Below, in pieces: positions 35,383 to 44,570 of a stretch of 64,000 nucleotides of DNA. Location of the stretch: assembly GCF_001428405.1 (NCBI RefSeq), contig NZ_LMSL01000039.1, positions 199,152 to 263,151 of the forward strand, written 5' to 3'. The position numbers were made by a program, and so were the translations under genes. The stretch's first letter is position 1. Each line of letters begins with the position of its first letter. Source of the DNA: Frateuria sp. Soil773. Its GTDB lineage: Bacteria > Pseudomonadota > Gammaproteobacteria > Xanthomonadales > Rhodanobacteraceae. Below the pieces are notes generated by a model that saw only the letters and a program-made list of their open reading frames with translations, was not told the origin of the DNA and did no database searches.

Positions 35383-37977
35383 TTACTTCACGCCATAAGT
35401 CCTGCGGATGTTCACCGTCCGGTCCAGCTCGTCCAGCGCCTGCAGGACCTTCAGCTTCAGGTTGGCGTCCATCCCCTTGGATTGCAGGTAGGCATGCACC
35501 TGCCGGTCGATCTCAGGCGACTCCTGGTTGCCAAGGAAGGCATCGACCCAATCCATCAGGAAGAAAATCTTTCGCTGCTGCTTGATTTGCGGCAGGGCAT
35601 CCAGGGCCGACTTGACGAATGGCTCGGTCAGATCCGGTTGGTTCCAGTAGTTGAACGTGTCCAGGCTCAGCGTGATCCAGTCTTCCGAGCGTTTCGGATT
35701 GTTCAGGTAATCGTGAAAGTAGAATTGCTTGTTGGCCTTGTCGGGCTTGGCAGCTCGCGCGACGTAGGCGTATTTTGGGCCATCGTCCGCACCGCTACGT
35801 TGCTGTTCGGACGTCAGCAGGGCCTCGCTCTCCGGGTCGTTGTAAGCGATCAAGGCGGTGACCAGCCTCCAGCGGTCCTGCACCCGCAGTTGCACGCCTT
35901 GAATGCTCAACTTGCCCCGCAACAGCGATTTCATCGCCGACCGGCCAGGTTCCACCTCGGCCAATCCGGGCAGTGCATGGAACCAGGTGATGCGCAAATC
36001 CTGATCGGGGTCGCTGCTCATGCGCCCGATGGCCATACGCGACAGGGATGCCCCCACCTCGCGCCGCCGCGCCACGCCTACATAGTGGTGCAGCGCGGTC
36101 TGCTCATGCGCCAACAGGCGCTCCACAAGCGGCGTGTCCCTTTCATCGGGCAGATTGTGCAGCACCAATTCGGCATAGCGGGCCGGATCGTATTGCGCCA
36201 TCCGCACGCTTTGCCACAGCGAACCCCATAGCATCGAACGCAGGAAGGGCTCGGCGATGCCGCCCCTGGCGGCGTCGAGATGCGCCGCGACGTAGGCGAG
36301 GCTTTGCTTGTCCAGCAGGAACAAGCCGTAGCCTTCGTCCTGCGCATTGGCGAAAACGTAGGCGGGGCATGCTTGCCCAGCCGCACCGGGTACCGCCGCG
36401 CTTTGCTTGTTCCAGCGCGCATCCAACAAGGTCTGCGTGCCATCCGCATGCCCCAGCAATACCTTGGATGCGATCGGCCACAATGTGTTCGTGCCCAACA
36501 CATCGTGTTGCGTCAGCACGAGGTGATCGAGCCTGCCCTCCCGGCACGACCAGTCTGCCTGCACCATGGGCATGCCGCGACGGCGTATCCATGCCTCTGC
36601 CCACTGGTCCAGCGGTTGCCCGCTGGCCGCTTCGAAGGCGTGGATCAGGTCGTTCCACGCCGCGTTGCCGTAGGGGTGACCGGCCAGATAGCGGACCAAC
36701 CCTTCGCGGAAATGCTTCGGTCCCAGCACATAGGCAAGCTGCTTCAATACGGCGGGCGCCTTGCTGTAGACGATGGCCCCGTATGCCGACTTCGCATCCG
36801 TCAGGTTGGAGATGTCCTGGTAGATCGGCGTGGTGCCCTGCGTTTGGTCGATGTCATAGGCACCCGGCTTGATCAGCTCGTAGAAACGCTTCCAGACATG
36901 GTCTTGCGGCTTGAGCGTATCCAGGGCTTGGAAGGCCATGTATTCCGCGAATCCTTCCTTCAGCCACAGATCGTCGAACCAGCGCATGGTGGTGAAATCG
37001 CCGAACCATTGATGCGTGAGTTCGTGCAGGACGACGATGTCGCGGTTGAGTAGATCGGTCTGCGTGGGCGCCGTGCGGAACAGCACCGATTCCTCGCGCA
37101 GGAAGGTGGCACCCGCATGCTCCATGCCACCGAAGGCGAAGCCGGGGATCAGCACCATGTCGTACTTAGGAAAGGGGAAGGGCTGCCGGAAGTAGCCGGA
37201 CAGGTAGCGCATGCCGTCGGCGGCCATCCGCTGCACTTCCGGCGCTTCCTTCTCGGCCGTTGCGGCTTTCGACCTGCGCACGTACAGGCCCGGCAGCCCT
37301 TCTTCATCATGCACCTTCACAAATGGACCAGCTGCGAAGGCAAACAGATAGGTGCTGATGGGCTTGGTTTCTTCGAACGCCACCTGCTGCTGGGAGCTGC
37401 TCGCTTCACGACGGGCCATTGCCGTGTTGGAAAGCAGCGTCCAAGCGACCGGCGCGTCCAAAGTCAGTTGAAACCTACCCTTCAAGTCTGGCTGGTCGAA
37501 GCACGGGAAAGCCATGCTCGCGTCCATGGGTACGAACAGCGTGTAGAGGTATTCGGCACCGTCGACCGGATCGTCGAAGCGGGTGATGGCCTTTTCCGCC
37601 GTGGCCACATGGGAGGCGAAGCTCGCCGCGACCACGTTCTTGCCAACGTGCAGATCGCCGACAGGCAACACGATATGGCCGTTGCTCAGCGTCGGCGCGA
37701 TTGCGTGTCCGTTGATCGTGAGTGATTTCAGCCGGCCATCACGGTAATCGAGCAGCAGCGGCTGGCCCGCATCGCTGAGCGTAAATTCCAACGTCTCGCT
37801 GGCCTCGGTCGTCGCCGCATGCGACACGAGCGAGAAATGCAATGCGTAATGGATGTCGGAAACGCGTGCGGCACGTTCCTGCGCGAGCGTCCTGGGTATG
37901 CCCTCCGGCACTTCGGCATGCAGGGTGAACGAAAATGCCGAAGCCACGATCAGGAACAAAAGGGAGGCGCGCTGCAA
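35383..37977 (-). CDS. M1-family aminopeptidase (secreted)
   Basis: The 864-residue protein begins with a signal peptide (LLFLIVASAFSFTLHAEV) and carries the gluzincin motif HELTHQWFG with the third ligand Glu in LWLKEGFAEY, near residues 313-338. The exopeptidase motif reads GGMEH instead of the usual GAMEN. M1 enzymes remove N-terminal residues from peptides, here probably in the periplasm. The start appears to be TTG. It lies between the fecR and TonB receptor genes on the same strand, which suggests processing of imported peptide. Confidence 0.9.
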   Translation of the reverse strand: MQRASLLFLIVASAFSFTLHAEVPEGIPRTLAQERAARVSDIHYALHFSLVSHAATTEASETLEFTLSDAGQPLLLDYRDGRLKSLTINGHAIAPTLSNGHIVLPVGDLHVGKNVVAASFASHVATAEKAITRFDDPVDGAEYLYTLFVPMDASMAFPCFDQPDLKGRFQLTLDAPVAWTLLSNTAMARREASSSQQQVAFEETKPISTYLFAFAAGPFVKVHDEEGLPGLYVRRSKAATAEKEAPEVQRMAADGMRYLSGYFRQPFPFPKYDMVLIPGFAFGGMEHAGATFLREESVLFRTAPTQTDLLNRDIVVLHELTHQWFGDFTTMRWFDDLWLKEGFAEYMAFQALDTLKPQDHVWKRFYELIKPGAYDIDQTQGTTPIYQDISNLTDAKSAYGAIVYSKAPAVLKQLAYVLGPKHFREGLVRYLAGHPYGNAAWNDLIHAFEAASGQPLDQWAEAWIRRRGMPMVQADWSCREGRLDHLVLTQHDVLGTNTLWPIASKVLLGHADGTQTLLDARWNKQSAAVPGAAGQACPAYVFANAQDEGYGLFLLDKQSLAYVAAHLDAARGGIAEPFLRSMLWGSLWQSVRMAQYDPARYAELVLHNLPDERDTPLVERLLAHEQTALHHYVGVARRREVGASLSRMAIGRMSSDPDQDLRITWFHALPGLAEVEPGRSAMKSLLRGKLSIQGVQLRVQDRWRLVTALIAYNDPESEALLTSEQQRSGADDGPKYAYVARAAKPDKANKQFYFHDYLNNPKRSEDWITLSLDTFNYWNQPDLTEPFVKSALDALPQIKQQRKIFFLMDWVDAFLGNQESPEIDRQVHAYLQSKGMDANLKLKVLQALDELDRTVNIRRTYGVK

Positions 37978-38038
37978 GGGAATTTCTCGCGTCGGAAAGA
38001 GTAAGGGAAGCGAGCGATAACACCCGCCAATGGTCGGC

Positions 38039-39115
38039 CTATCGCCGGGTCAGCACGATCTCGTTGTCGGCGGACCGCAGATCGGCATGAATCGCCCATC
38101 CGTACTCCAAGGCCATGGCAAACGATTTCTGATCGCCAGCCTTGAATACGCCACTGATTGACGTGCTACCCAGGCTCGGATCGCCCAGGCGCAGCTTGGT
38201 ACTGGAATAGCGATTCATTTCCGCGAGTACCGCCGTCAACGGCCATCCCTTGACGACCAAGTTCCCTTGAGTCCAGCCGCGCAAGCTGCTCAATTCCGCG
38301 TCTGAAACCGCGTGGGATGCACCGAGCCGGCCGGACGGTTCCAGAATGATGCTTTCGCTCGGCGTCAATATGACCGACTTGGCAGCATCGTTCGTGGCGA
38401 CCTTTACCCCGCCCTGCAGCAACGTCACCGTACTCTTGTCGTCCTGCACACGGACCTGGAACCGAGTGCCGGTGGCAGTGACCGATCCCTCGGCGGTGTG
38501 AACGACGAACGGCCACTGGGCATCGTGCTGCACGGTGAAGTCCGCCCGACCGTGCTTCAAGGTGAGATCGCGCTCTCGGTGGCCGAAGCGCACCAGCAAT
38601 TCCGTATTCGTATCCAGGACGACCCGCGAGCCATCTTCCAGCGCCACCGTACGCTGCTCGCCGAGTGCGGTGACATAGCGGACCGCCGACGCGTTCCCCA
38701 GCCAGAACCACCACGATGCCGTCGCCACCACCAGAATCACCGCTGCCGCCGCGGCCAGTGACAGCCACTTGTGGCTCGATATGGGGTAGTACCACTTGGC
38801 GGGCTGCAGCGCTTCCGCCAGGGCCATGGCGATGGCGGGATCCTCCCGCATCCGGGCGCTGCGCGTCCAGATGTCCTCGACCTGGCGATAGGCCGCATCG
38901 TGCGCCGGATCGGCCGTACGCCAGCGAACGAACGCGGCACGTTCGGACTCGCTGCAATCGGACGCCAACAGCCGCGCAAACCACCGCTGCGCGGTGGCGC
39001 GGACTTCAGCACTGGTAGGCTGCACCGCCATGCTATTTCGATACCCCTGGACTAAGTGCAGGCGTACCCGGGCCGTCTGTGGTCGCCTGGTGATCGGTGG
39101 CAGACGCCTGTTCAT
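38039..39115 (-). CDS. FecR-family anti-sigma factor
   Basis: The 358-residue protein has an N-terminal cytoplasmic FecR/DUF4880 segment (QRWFARLLASDCSESERAAF), one membrane helix (LSLAAAAAVILVVATASWWF) and a periplasmic FecR domain (ALEDGSRVVLDTNTELLV, GSVTATGTRFQVRVQD) with an STN-like C terminus. FecR proteins relay receptor occupancy to an ECF sigma factor. It starts six bases after the sigma stop; an ATG at 39031 is an alternative start. Confidence 0.9.
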   Translation of the reverse strand: MNRRLPPITRRPQTARVRLHLVQGYRNSMAVQPTSAEVRATAQRWFARLLASDCSESERAAFVRWRTADPAHDAAYRQVEDIWTRSARMREDPAIAMALAEALQPAKWYYPISSHKWLSLAAAAAVILVVATASWWFWLGNASAVRYVTALGEQRTVALEDGSRVVLDTNTELLVRFGHRERDLTLKHGRADFTVQHDAQWPFVVHTAEGSVTATGTRFQVRVQDDKSTVTLLQGGVKVATNDAAKSVILTPSESIILEPSGRLGASHAVSDAELSSLRGWTQGNLVVKGWPLTAVLAEMNRYSSTKLRLGDPSLGSTSISGVFKAGDQKSFAMALEYGWAIHADLRSADNEIVLTRR

Positions 39116-39120
39116 GTTCC

Positions 39121-39696
39121 CTAAGATGCATCAGCGGCTCCTGACCCCACCCTGTCGCACAACGCGGCCAGAGCGTTCGTCATGTGTTTCTCGACGGTTT
39201 TCACAGAAATGCCGCAATGGGTGGCAATCTCGGCATACGTCATGCCTCCCATCCGGCTCAGCAAATAGACCTGCCGCCACCGCGGTGGCAGCGATAGAAG
39301 CGCCTTACGCAGCAAGGCTTCCTGTTGTGCATGCGTTACCAGCTCCTCCTGGGTCGGCTCATCGGAAACCAGCTCCAAGTCGTCGATCGGCACGTGGTGG
39401 GTGCTCTGGCGCGCGCTGCCGCGGCGGTATTGTTCGCCTACTACGTTGATGGCAATGCGGTAGAGCAGCGGCTTCCAGGCCACTTCAGGCTCGGTGTCGC
39501 GGTAACGCATCAGCCGCATCATGCTTTCTTGAGCGGCATCCCGGGCGTCCTCTTCGTTGGCTGTGCGACGGCGCAAGAAGCTCAACAGCCCTCCGTACTG
39601 CAGGCGCGAGAACGCTGCGAAGCCGTGCGTTCGCATATCGCCATTCGCGGGAACCTCCCGTGCCATCTCTAGAAGATCGTCGTAGCGATGAGCCAT
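39121..39696 (-). CDS. ECF sigma factor (FecI-like)
   Basis: The 191-residue protein shows region 2 (DARDAAQESMMRLMRYRD, then WKPLLYRIAINVVGEQYRR) and region 4 HTH (LSLPPRWRQVYLLSRMGGMT YAEIATHCGISVKTVEKHM, read without the gap). The order sigma-fecR-(M1)-receptor is the FecI/FecR surface-signalling arrangement. The ATG at 39696 is chosen over an upstream GTG at 39711. It is the promoter-proximal gene of the cargo. Confidence 0.9.
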   Translation of the reverse strand: MAHRYDDLLEMAREVPANGDMRTHGFAAFSRLQYGGLLSFLRRRTANEEDARDAAQESMMRLMRYRDTEPEVAWKPLLYRIAINVVGEQYRRGSARQSTHHVPIDDLELVSDEPTQEELVTHAQQEALLRKALLSLPPRWRQVYLLSRMGGMTYAEIATHCGISVKTVEKHMTNALAALCDRVGSGAADAS

Positions 39697-39930
39697 GTCG
39701 GATGCCGCCACACGTGGTTTTCGGGCACATCATCGACCCACCGACATGCACGATGCAACGTAAGGAGAGACGGCATAAAAGGTAGATTTTTATAGGCCAT
39801 TTTTGTTAAATGCAGCAGCATGCCATCCACCCTACCCGCCCCTAAAACATGCTGACGCCGTAGGATGCGTAGCGGGCCCTCTCGAGTGGAACGCCGGGCT
39901 GCCCGGACCCCTGATAGGTGAGCCCCCGCA

Positions 39931-41889
39931 TCACGTGATTGACATGCCCCTCTGCCGTCCGATGTCCCAAGACACGCCGCCGCTGCGTACGGTTGCGGCA
40001 AGCTGCTGCCCCAGCCGCTGTTCGATCACCGGCTTCCACGGCACCAAGCTGAATCCCATGCCGTCATCGAGCATGGCGTAGCGTCCGCTGGCGAGCAGGA
40101 CGCTACGCCGGTAGATGCCCGCCACGCGCTGCCCGTCGGCCACCGGCCGATGCTCCAGGCCGGTTTCGCTGGCGATGTCCTGCGAAGCTTTCGCCAGTTC
40201 GCGCCCTCGTAACGTCGCCAGCAGGTTGCGCGTGAGGACGACGCGCTGCCCGCGCCGCTCGGCTAGCCCCTGTTCGACCAGGAAGTCGGCACGCTGGTGT
40301 AGCGCGTCCTTTACCTCGACCCCAAAGCCCAGGTTGCCCAGCCCCTGGCCGCCGCCGATCAACTGCTGGTCGAGCCAGGTGGCGCCGATAACGCGGGTCT
40401 GCCGCTCGATCGGCAAGTGCGATTTCAGCTCTGCCGCTACACCGCCGCCGAGCCGCTGCGCGTCGTACTGGCGACCTCGCTCCTCCAAATCGTCGGGCAC
40501 ACGCCAGACGCCTTCGGCCTCGCGCTCTACGATACCGGCGCGGCGAAGGGCTTCGAGCCGGCGCACGTGGGTCGCCACCACCTCGCGCGGATCACGATCG
40601 GGCGTGGCCTGCCCTTGCGCCATGGCCACGTGATGGTCGGTGCGGTACACGCCATCGACGGCTAGTCCGGCGATATTCCGGTCCGCCGCACGCATATCGG
40701 CCGAACCCTTCACTTCCACCACGGCGCCAGTCGGGTACTGCTCCGGCTCCGACCGTGGCGGCAGCGCAACGTAGTGCGCTTTGCCATCCGTGCCATCAAG
40801 GATCAGATAGTCCTTGTCGTGCAGCTCGTCGGCCAACCCTTTGCCGACGACACGGCCCACAAGGACGCGCCCCTCTTCCCCGGCCTGGAATACGGTCAAC
40901 TCGCGCTGCCGGCCACGCATGGCTCGCTGCATCGTACGGATGATGTCACCGCGCTCGCCCATGGCCCGCAGGGTCGGCTCGGCGTCGGCGTGGATCGCCC
41001 AGGTGCCGGGCGGCCGCTCGGTCGCCAGGCCCATCTGCTGCAAGCGTTGCAGGCGTCCAAGCAGCAGTTGTCGTTGTCGTTGCAGCTTGGGGGCAGCCAA
41101 GGTTTCCGGCCGCAGCAAGCCGTCCAGGGCCTCGCGCTGCAAGGTACGGTCCAGACCCGTCCAGCGCTCCTGATCGACTTCGCGCCGCATGGCGTGCCGC
41201 ATCTCCAGTTCGGTACGCGGCCCCAGCCATTCGGTCGCCAGTTCCGACGCCCGCCGGCGCATTCCCTTGGCAATGTAGTCGCGGGCGATAATGAGATCCT
41301 TGCCGGTGTCATCCTTGCCGCGCAGGACGATGTGCGTGTGCGGGTTGTCGGTGTTCCAGTGATCGACTGCCACCCATTCCAGCCGGGTGCCCAGGTCGGC
41401 TTCCACGCGCGCCATCAGGTGGCGCGTGTAGGTGCGCAGGTCATCGATGTGTTCGGCATCCTCCGGCGAGACGATGAAGCGGAACTGGTGGCGGTCATCG
41501 GCGCCGCGTTCCTTGAACGCGTCGAGGTCGGCGGCATCGGTCGTCGACCCGTAGGCGTGGCCCGGCCCGCCCTGGCGGTCGACGCCTTCGCGCTCGATGT
41601 AGCGCAGGTGCGCAGCGGTCGAGCGTCGGCCGGCTTGTTTCAGGTTGACCAGCCGCACCTTGACAGTAACGCGCCGGGCGTTCGGCCCAAGGCCCCGGCC
41701 CGCAAAGCGCGCCGCGACGTGGCCGCGCCCAAGTCGAGCACCGGGACGTTGGCCGGCTTTGCGGATCGTCTTGCCGGCCCGCGCGCCGGCCTTGCTGGTC
41801 TGCCGCAGCACTTGGTTGATGAAGGCGTCGCCGCGATGTCTGGGCGCCCCTGGCCGGATACGGAAACGGTCGTCGTCGTGGCGGCTCAT
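39931..41889 (-). CDS. MOBP-type relaxase with DUF3363 domain
   Basis: The relaxase nicks oriT and leads the transferred strand. The 652-residue protein has a candidate catalytic tyrosine in AHLRYIEREG (Tyr97), the metal-binding histidines His177, His184 and His186 in HWNTDNPHTHIVLRG, and a long DUF3363 C-terminal region (RERGDIIRTMQRAMRGRQREL-like helices; VVEVKGSADMRAADRNI). GGAGGGAG precedes the ATG at 41889. It is separated from traG by the 20-kb cargo. Confidence 0.93.
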   Translation of the reverse strand: MSRHDDDRFRIRPGAPRHRGDAFINQVLRQTSKAGARAGKTIRKAGQRPGARLGRGHVAARFAGRGLGPNARRVTVKVRLVNLKQAGRRSTAAHLRYIEREGVDRQGGPGHAYGSTTDAADLDAFKERGADDRHQFRFIVSPEDAEHIDDLRTYTRHLMARVEADLGTRLEWVAVDHWNTDNPHTHIVLRGKDDTGKDLIIARDYIAKGMRRRASELATEWLGPRTELEMRHAMRREVDQERWTGLDRTLQREALDGLLRPETLAAPKLQRQRQLLLGRLQRLQQMGLATERPPGTWAIHADAEPTLRAMGERGDIIRTMQRAMRGRQRELTVFQAGEEGRVLVGRVVGKGLADELHDKDYLILDGTDGKAHYVALPPRSEPEQYPTGAVVEVKGSADMRAADRNIAGLAVDGVYRTDHHVAMAQGQATPDRDPREVVATHVRRLEALRRAGIVEREAEGVWRVPDDLEERGRQYDAQRLGGGVAAELKSHLPIERQTRVIGATWLDQQLIGGGQGLGNLGFGVEVKDALHQRADFLVEQGLAERRGQRVVLTRNLLATLRGRELAKASQDIASETGLEHRPVADGQRVAGIYRRSVLLASGRYAMLDDGMGFSLVPWKPVIEQRLGQQLAATVRSGGVSWDIGRQRGMSIT

Positions 41890-42325
41890 GCGACGGCTCC
41901 CTCCCTGTCCAACGCCGCCCCGCGCGCGAAGCACGCGCCTTCACACCTGCCAGCGCTGCGCTGCGCACGCTCGCGGCACGCTGCCGACCCTTGGCGCGTG
42001 CCGCGCCACCCCCATGTGCAGACGGCTCTTTCGCGCCACGGAGTGCTGCGACCCTTTATCTTGCCCTGCGCCTTTGACTTGCGCCGTCGCTCCAATCTGC
42101 AGCGCGCTGGCGGTGCAGCACCTCGTACAGCGTGACCGTGGGCGCGCGTCCGCCATGCCACCGGCATGGTGCGCTCGGGGTAAGCCATCTGCACGGGGCG
42201 AGACCTCGCCGGATGTCGCGCGACGTGCGGTGCGAAGGCACCCGCACGACCCGCGCGACGACACGGAGGGAACCACCGCAACGACAGGCCGATGGACACG
42301 GCGAAGCGTAGCGAGTCGGCGGCCA
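41890..42325 (-). other. Candidate oriT region
   Basis: This 436-base gap between traF and the relaxase gene has no convincing gene. It contains TATCTTG/CCC at 42057-42066, close to the IncP/MOBP nick consensus YATCCTG/Y, with the predicted nick between 42063 and 42064 on the plus strand. It also holds a large stem-loop at 42215-42259 (arms GTCGCGCG/CGCGCGAC, then CGTGCGG/CCGCACG) and a second inverted repeat GGCGAG-AC-CTCGCC at 42197-42210. Location next to the relaxase supports an origin of transfer. Confidence 0.55.
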
Positions 42326-42901
42326 TCATCGGCGTGTCTCCAGCCACACCGGATGCGCGATGCCGAGCACGGCAAATGCGCTTACTGGGCCGAAGTAGCG
42401 ACTGTCAAACGACGCCGGATTCGTCGTGCCGAGCAGGAACAGTTCGCCAGGACGAAGGCGCCGGCACTGCGGCCAGAATGGCAGCGGCCGGCCCATACCA
42501 TCCCTGCGCAGTACGATGGCCACCAGCACGCCGCCGATGCGCACGCGACCGTCGGTTACGCACACTCGTTGCGGCGCGACCGCAGCGACCGGCTTGAGCA
42601 GCGGAACACCCCTCGGCAGGTAGCCGCGTCGCGCGGCCAGCGCCGCGGCAGCGGCCGGCAGCGGTACCAGCACGAGGCTCCCGACGTGCGGCGCCGATAC
42701 GCCGGGTTTGGGCGGATCGACGCGATACCAGCCGACCGCCACGCTGTCGGACGGGTTGTAGACGAAGCGCGGCAGCGGCGACACGAAAAATGCCCAGGCC
42801 AGCGCAGCGAGGCCGCATGCCGAAAGGCTCGCCAGTACGAGGCGAGCGCGACGGCGCGAGCGAGGACATGCAGGCCTGTCGAGTGCCGAGGACGTCGTCA
42901 T
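42326..42901 (-). CDS. traF: Conjugative transfer signal peptidase TraF (S26)
   Basis: TraF is the S26-type peptidase that matures and cyclises the TrbC pilin in IncP-type systems. The 191-residue protein has an N-terminal membrane anchor (ARLVLASLSACGLAALAWAF), the active-site serine segment VYNPSDSVAVGWYRV, the region PLLKPVAAVAPQRVCV that supplies the catalytic lysine, and LFLLGTTNPASFDSRYFGPV. The start overlaps the DUF2840 stop. Confidence 0.9.
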   Translation of the reverse strand: MTTSSALDRPACPRSRRRARLVLASLSACGLAALAWAFFVSPLPRFVYNPSDSVAVGWYRVDPPKPGVSAPHVGSLVLVPLPAAAAALAARRGYLPRGVPLLKPVAAVAPQRVCVTDGRVRIGGVLVAIVLRRDGMGRPLPFWPQCRRLRPGELFLLGTTNPASFDSRYFGPVSAFAVLGIAHPVWLETRR

Positions 42902-43422
42902 TGCAGCACCCTCCCGGCAAGCCAGGCGGCATGCCGCGCAGCGGTGTAGTCCGGCAGCGGCTGGTGGGCCGCCAGGCGGTTGCCCAGCGTGCGCCAGTAC
43001 GCGGGCGACACGTCGGTGGCGGCCGTGCCCTGCGCCTCAATGGCGTCGATGCGTTCCAGCGCGGCCCGCACCTGGCATTCGCTCTCGGCATGCAGCAGCA
43101 GACGCGCACCGGGTTGCACGCCGGGGATGCGCTGCATGGCGTCCAACGGTGTGCAGGCTTGCATCACCATGAGCTGCCAGCGCGTTGTGCTGTAGTCGTT
43201 GGCTTCCCAGCGGATGCGACAGAAGATCGACGCCGGCACGAACACGGCGACGCGTCGCCAGCGATCCCACGCCATGACACGCACCGGCGCGCCGAAGCGC
43301 AGGTAGAGATTCAGGCGTCGCGCGACGAAGGCCAGCGAGACGCGCGTCAGCGCCGCCTGGCCGGCGAGCGCGGGTAACGGCTGCGGCGACGCGTTCGCGG
43401 CCGCCTGCGTGGCAACATTCAT
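42898..43422 (-). CDS. DUF2840 domain-containing protein
   Basis: A 174-residue protein with LTRVSLAFVARRLNLYLRFG and RRVAVFVPASIFCRIRWEAN, the pattern of DUF2840 proteins found directly upstream of traF in Tn4371-like ICEs. No catalytic motif is visible and the role in transfer is unknown. It overlaps both neighbours by four bases. Confidence 0.85.
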   Translation of the reverse strand: MNVATQAAANASPQPLPALAGQAALTRVSLAFVARRLNLYLRFGAPVRVMAWDRWRRVAVFVPASIFCRIRWEANDYSTTRWQLMVMQACTPLDAMQRIPGVQPGARLLLHAESECQVRAALERIDAIEAQGTAATDVSPAYWRTLGNRLAAHQPLPDYTAARHAAWLAGRVLQ

Positions 43423-43670
43423 GGCGTGTACTCCGGGAACTCGCGCTCCAGCAGTACGCGCAACAGCTCGGCGACGGTCACGCCCTGCGTGAACGCCGAG
43501 ACCTTGATGCGCGCACGTAGCGCAGGGGTGACGTCCAGCGTCAGACGCGCGGTGTAGAGATCGCCTTTCTGGAGCGCTTCGCCATCGCCCTGGCGAACCC
43601 ACGCTTCGGCGTGCGGGTCCGCCGGCGGACGCGCGCCGATGGCGATGCGCTTGCCGCTGGTCGCGTTCAT
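43419..43670 (-). CDS. Small conserved protein paired with ParA, ribbon-helix-helix-like
   Basis: An 83-residue protein (MNATSGKRIAIGARPPADPH ...) whose second half, ARLTLDVTPALRARIKVSAF followed by GVTVAELLRVLLEREFP, has the strand-helix-helix pattern of ribbon-helix-helix DNA-binding proteins. It overlaps parA by four bases, the position of a ParB-like or regulatory partner; an ATG at 43679 would add three residues. The partner role is inference. Confidence 0.7.
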   Translation of the reverse strand: MNATSGKRIAIGARPPADPHAEAWVRQGDGEALQKGDLYTARLTLDVTPALRARIKVSAFTQGVTVAELLRVLLEREFPEYTP

Positions 43671-44305
43671 GATGACCATCGCAACAGTTCATCGGCGAGG
43701 GCGGCGATCTCGCGTGCGGCGATGCTGCCGGGCACCGTCTCGCGGGCGAGACGCCCTGCGGCCGCGCTGTCAGCGAACACGATGCGCTGATGCACCTCGG
43801 CGCGCAGCGCCGGGAAGGGTTGCTCCGCGAGCGCGCCGCGTGCCTCGCGGCCGATGATCGTCGTGCTGACGCGCCGGTTGATGACGAAGGACGCGCGCAA
43901 CGCCGGACGGAACATCTGTGCCTCGCGGATCAGCGCCACCATCTCTGCCGACGCCCACAGGTCGTAGGGGCTGGGCTGCACCGGGATCAGCACGCGCTCG
44001 GCCGCCAGCAGCGCCGAGCGCGCCAGCGCGGCGATGCGCGGCGGGCCGTCGATGACGACATGATCGGCGCGACGGGCCAGCTCCGGCGCTTCCTGGTGCA
44101 GCGTCTCGCGGGCAAGGCCCACGGCGCTGAACAGCCGTGGCAAGCCCTGCTGGGCGCGTCGCTGCGTCCAGTCCAGTGCCGATCCCTGCGGGTCGGCATC
44201 GAGCAGGATGACCTGATGGCCACGCATCGCCAACTCGCCGGCGACGTGCGTGGCGAGCGTGGTCTTGCCGACGCCACCTTTCTGGTTGAGGAAGGCGACG
44301 ATCAT
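43667..44305 (-). CDS. parA: ParA-family partition ATPase
   Basis: The 212-residue protein has the deviant Walker A motif NQKGGVGKTT (residues 7-16), LLDADPQGSALDW and VIDGPPRIAAL. ParA ATPases position plasmids or excised ICEs on the nucleoid. The ATG at 44305 is preceded by GGGAGG. It lies immediately downstream of repA and the iterons, which supports replication and segregation of the excised circle. Confidence 0.93.
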   Translation of the reverse strand: MIVAFLNQKGGVGKTTLATHVAGELAMRGHQVILLDADPQGSALDWTQRRAQQGLPRLFSAVGLARETLHQEAPELARRADHVVIDGPPRIAALARSALLAAERVLIPVQPSPYDLWASAEMVALIREAQMFRPALRASFVINRRVSTTIIGREARGALAEQPFPALRAEVHQRIVFADSAAAGRLARETVPGSIAAREIAALADELLRWSS

Positions 44306-44481
44306 GATGCCGACCTCCCTGGGGGAAAGCCGGCCGTTCCCTGCCGCGCGCAAATCGGTGGCTTTGGTCCACCAGCGTTTGTGCACCGTAACGATGGGGC
44401 GCTGCTACCCGTTAATGCTTTTAAGTTAGAGAAGTTAGGGGACGCGCGACCCCGCGCCATTGTTGGGTCTGCGGCAGATGC

Positions 44482-44547
44482 GTACTCCTGATAGCACGAG
44501 TGCCGTACTCCCGATAGCACGAGTCTCGGTACGCCTGATAGCACGAG
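44482..44547. repeat. Three iterons, probable replication origin
   Basis: A 19-base unit GTACKCCYGATAGCACGAG occurs at 44482-44500, 44505-44523 and 44529-44547. The 23-24-base spacing is about two helical turns. It is followed by TTATCCCCG at 44571-adjacent DNA, similar to but not matching a DnaA box. Iterons directly beside a RepA gene are the normal binding sites of theta-type initiators. The match to an origin is inference from spacing and position. Confidence 0.7.
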
Positions 44548-44570
44548 GCTATTCACCGTTTGTCCCCGTG

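Noticed and set aside
41886-42347. 153-codon frame between traF and the relaxase gene
   Set aside because: It runs through the stem-loops and nick-like sequence, is Arg/Ala-rich and lacks a credible start signal; an oriT region explains the conservation better.
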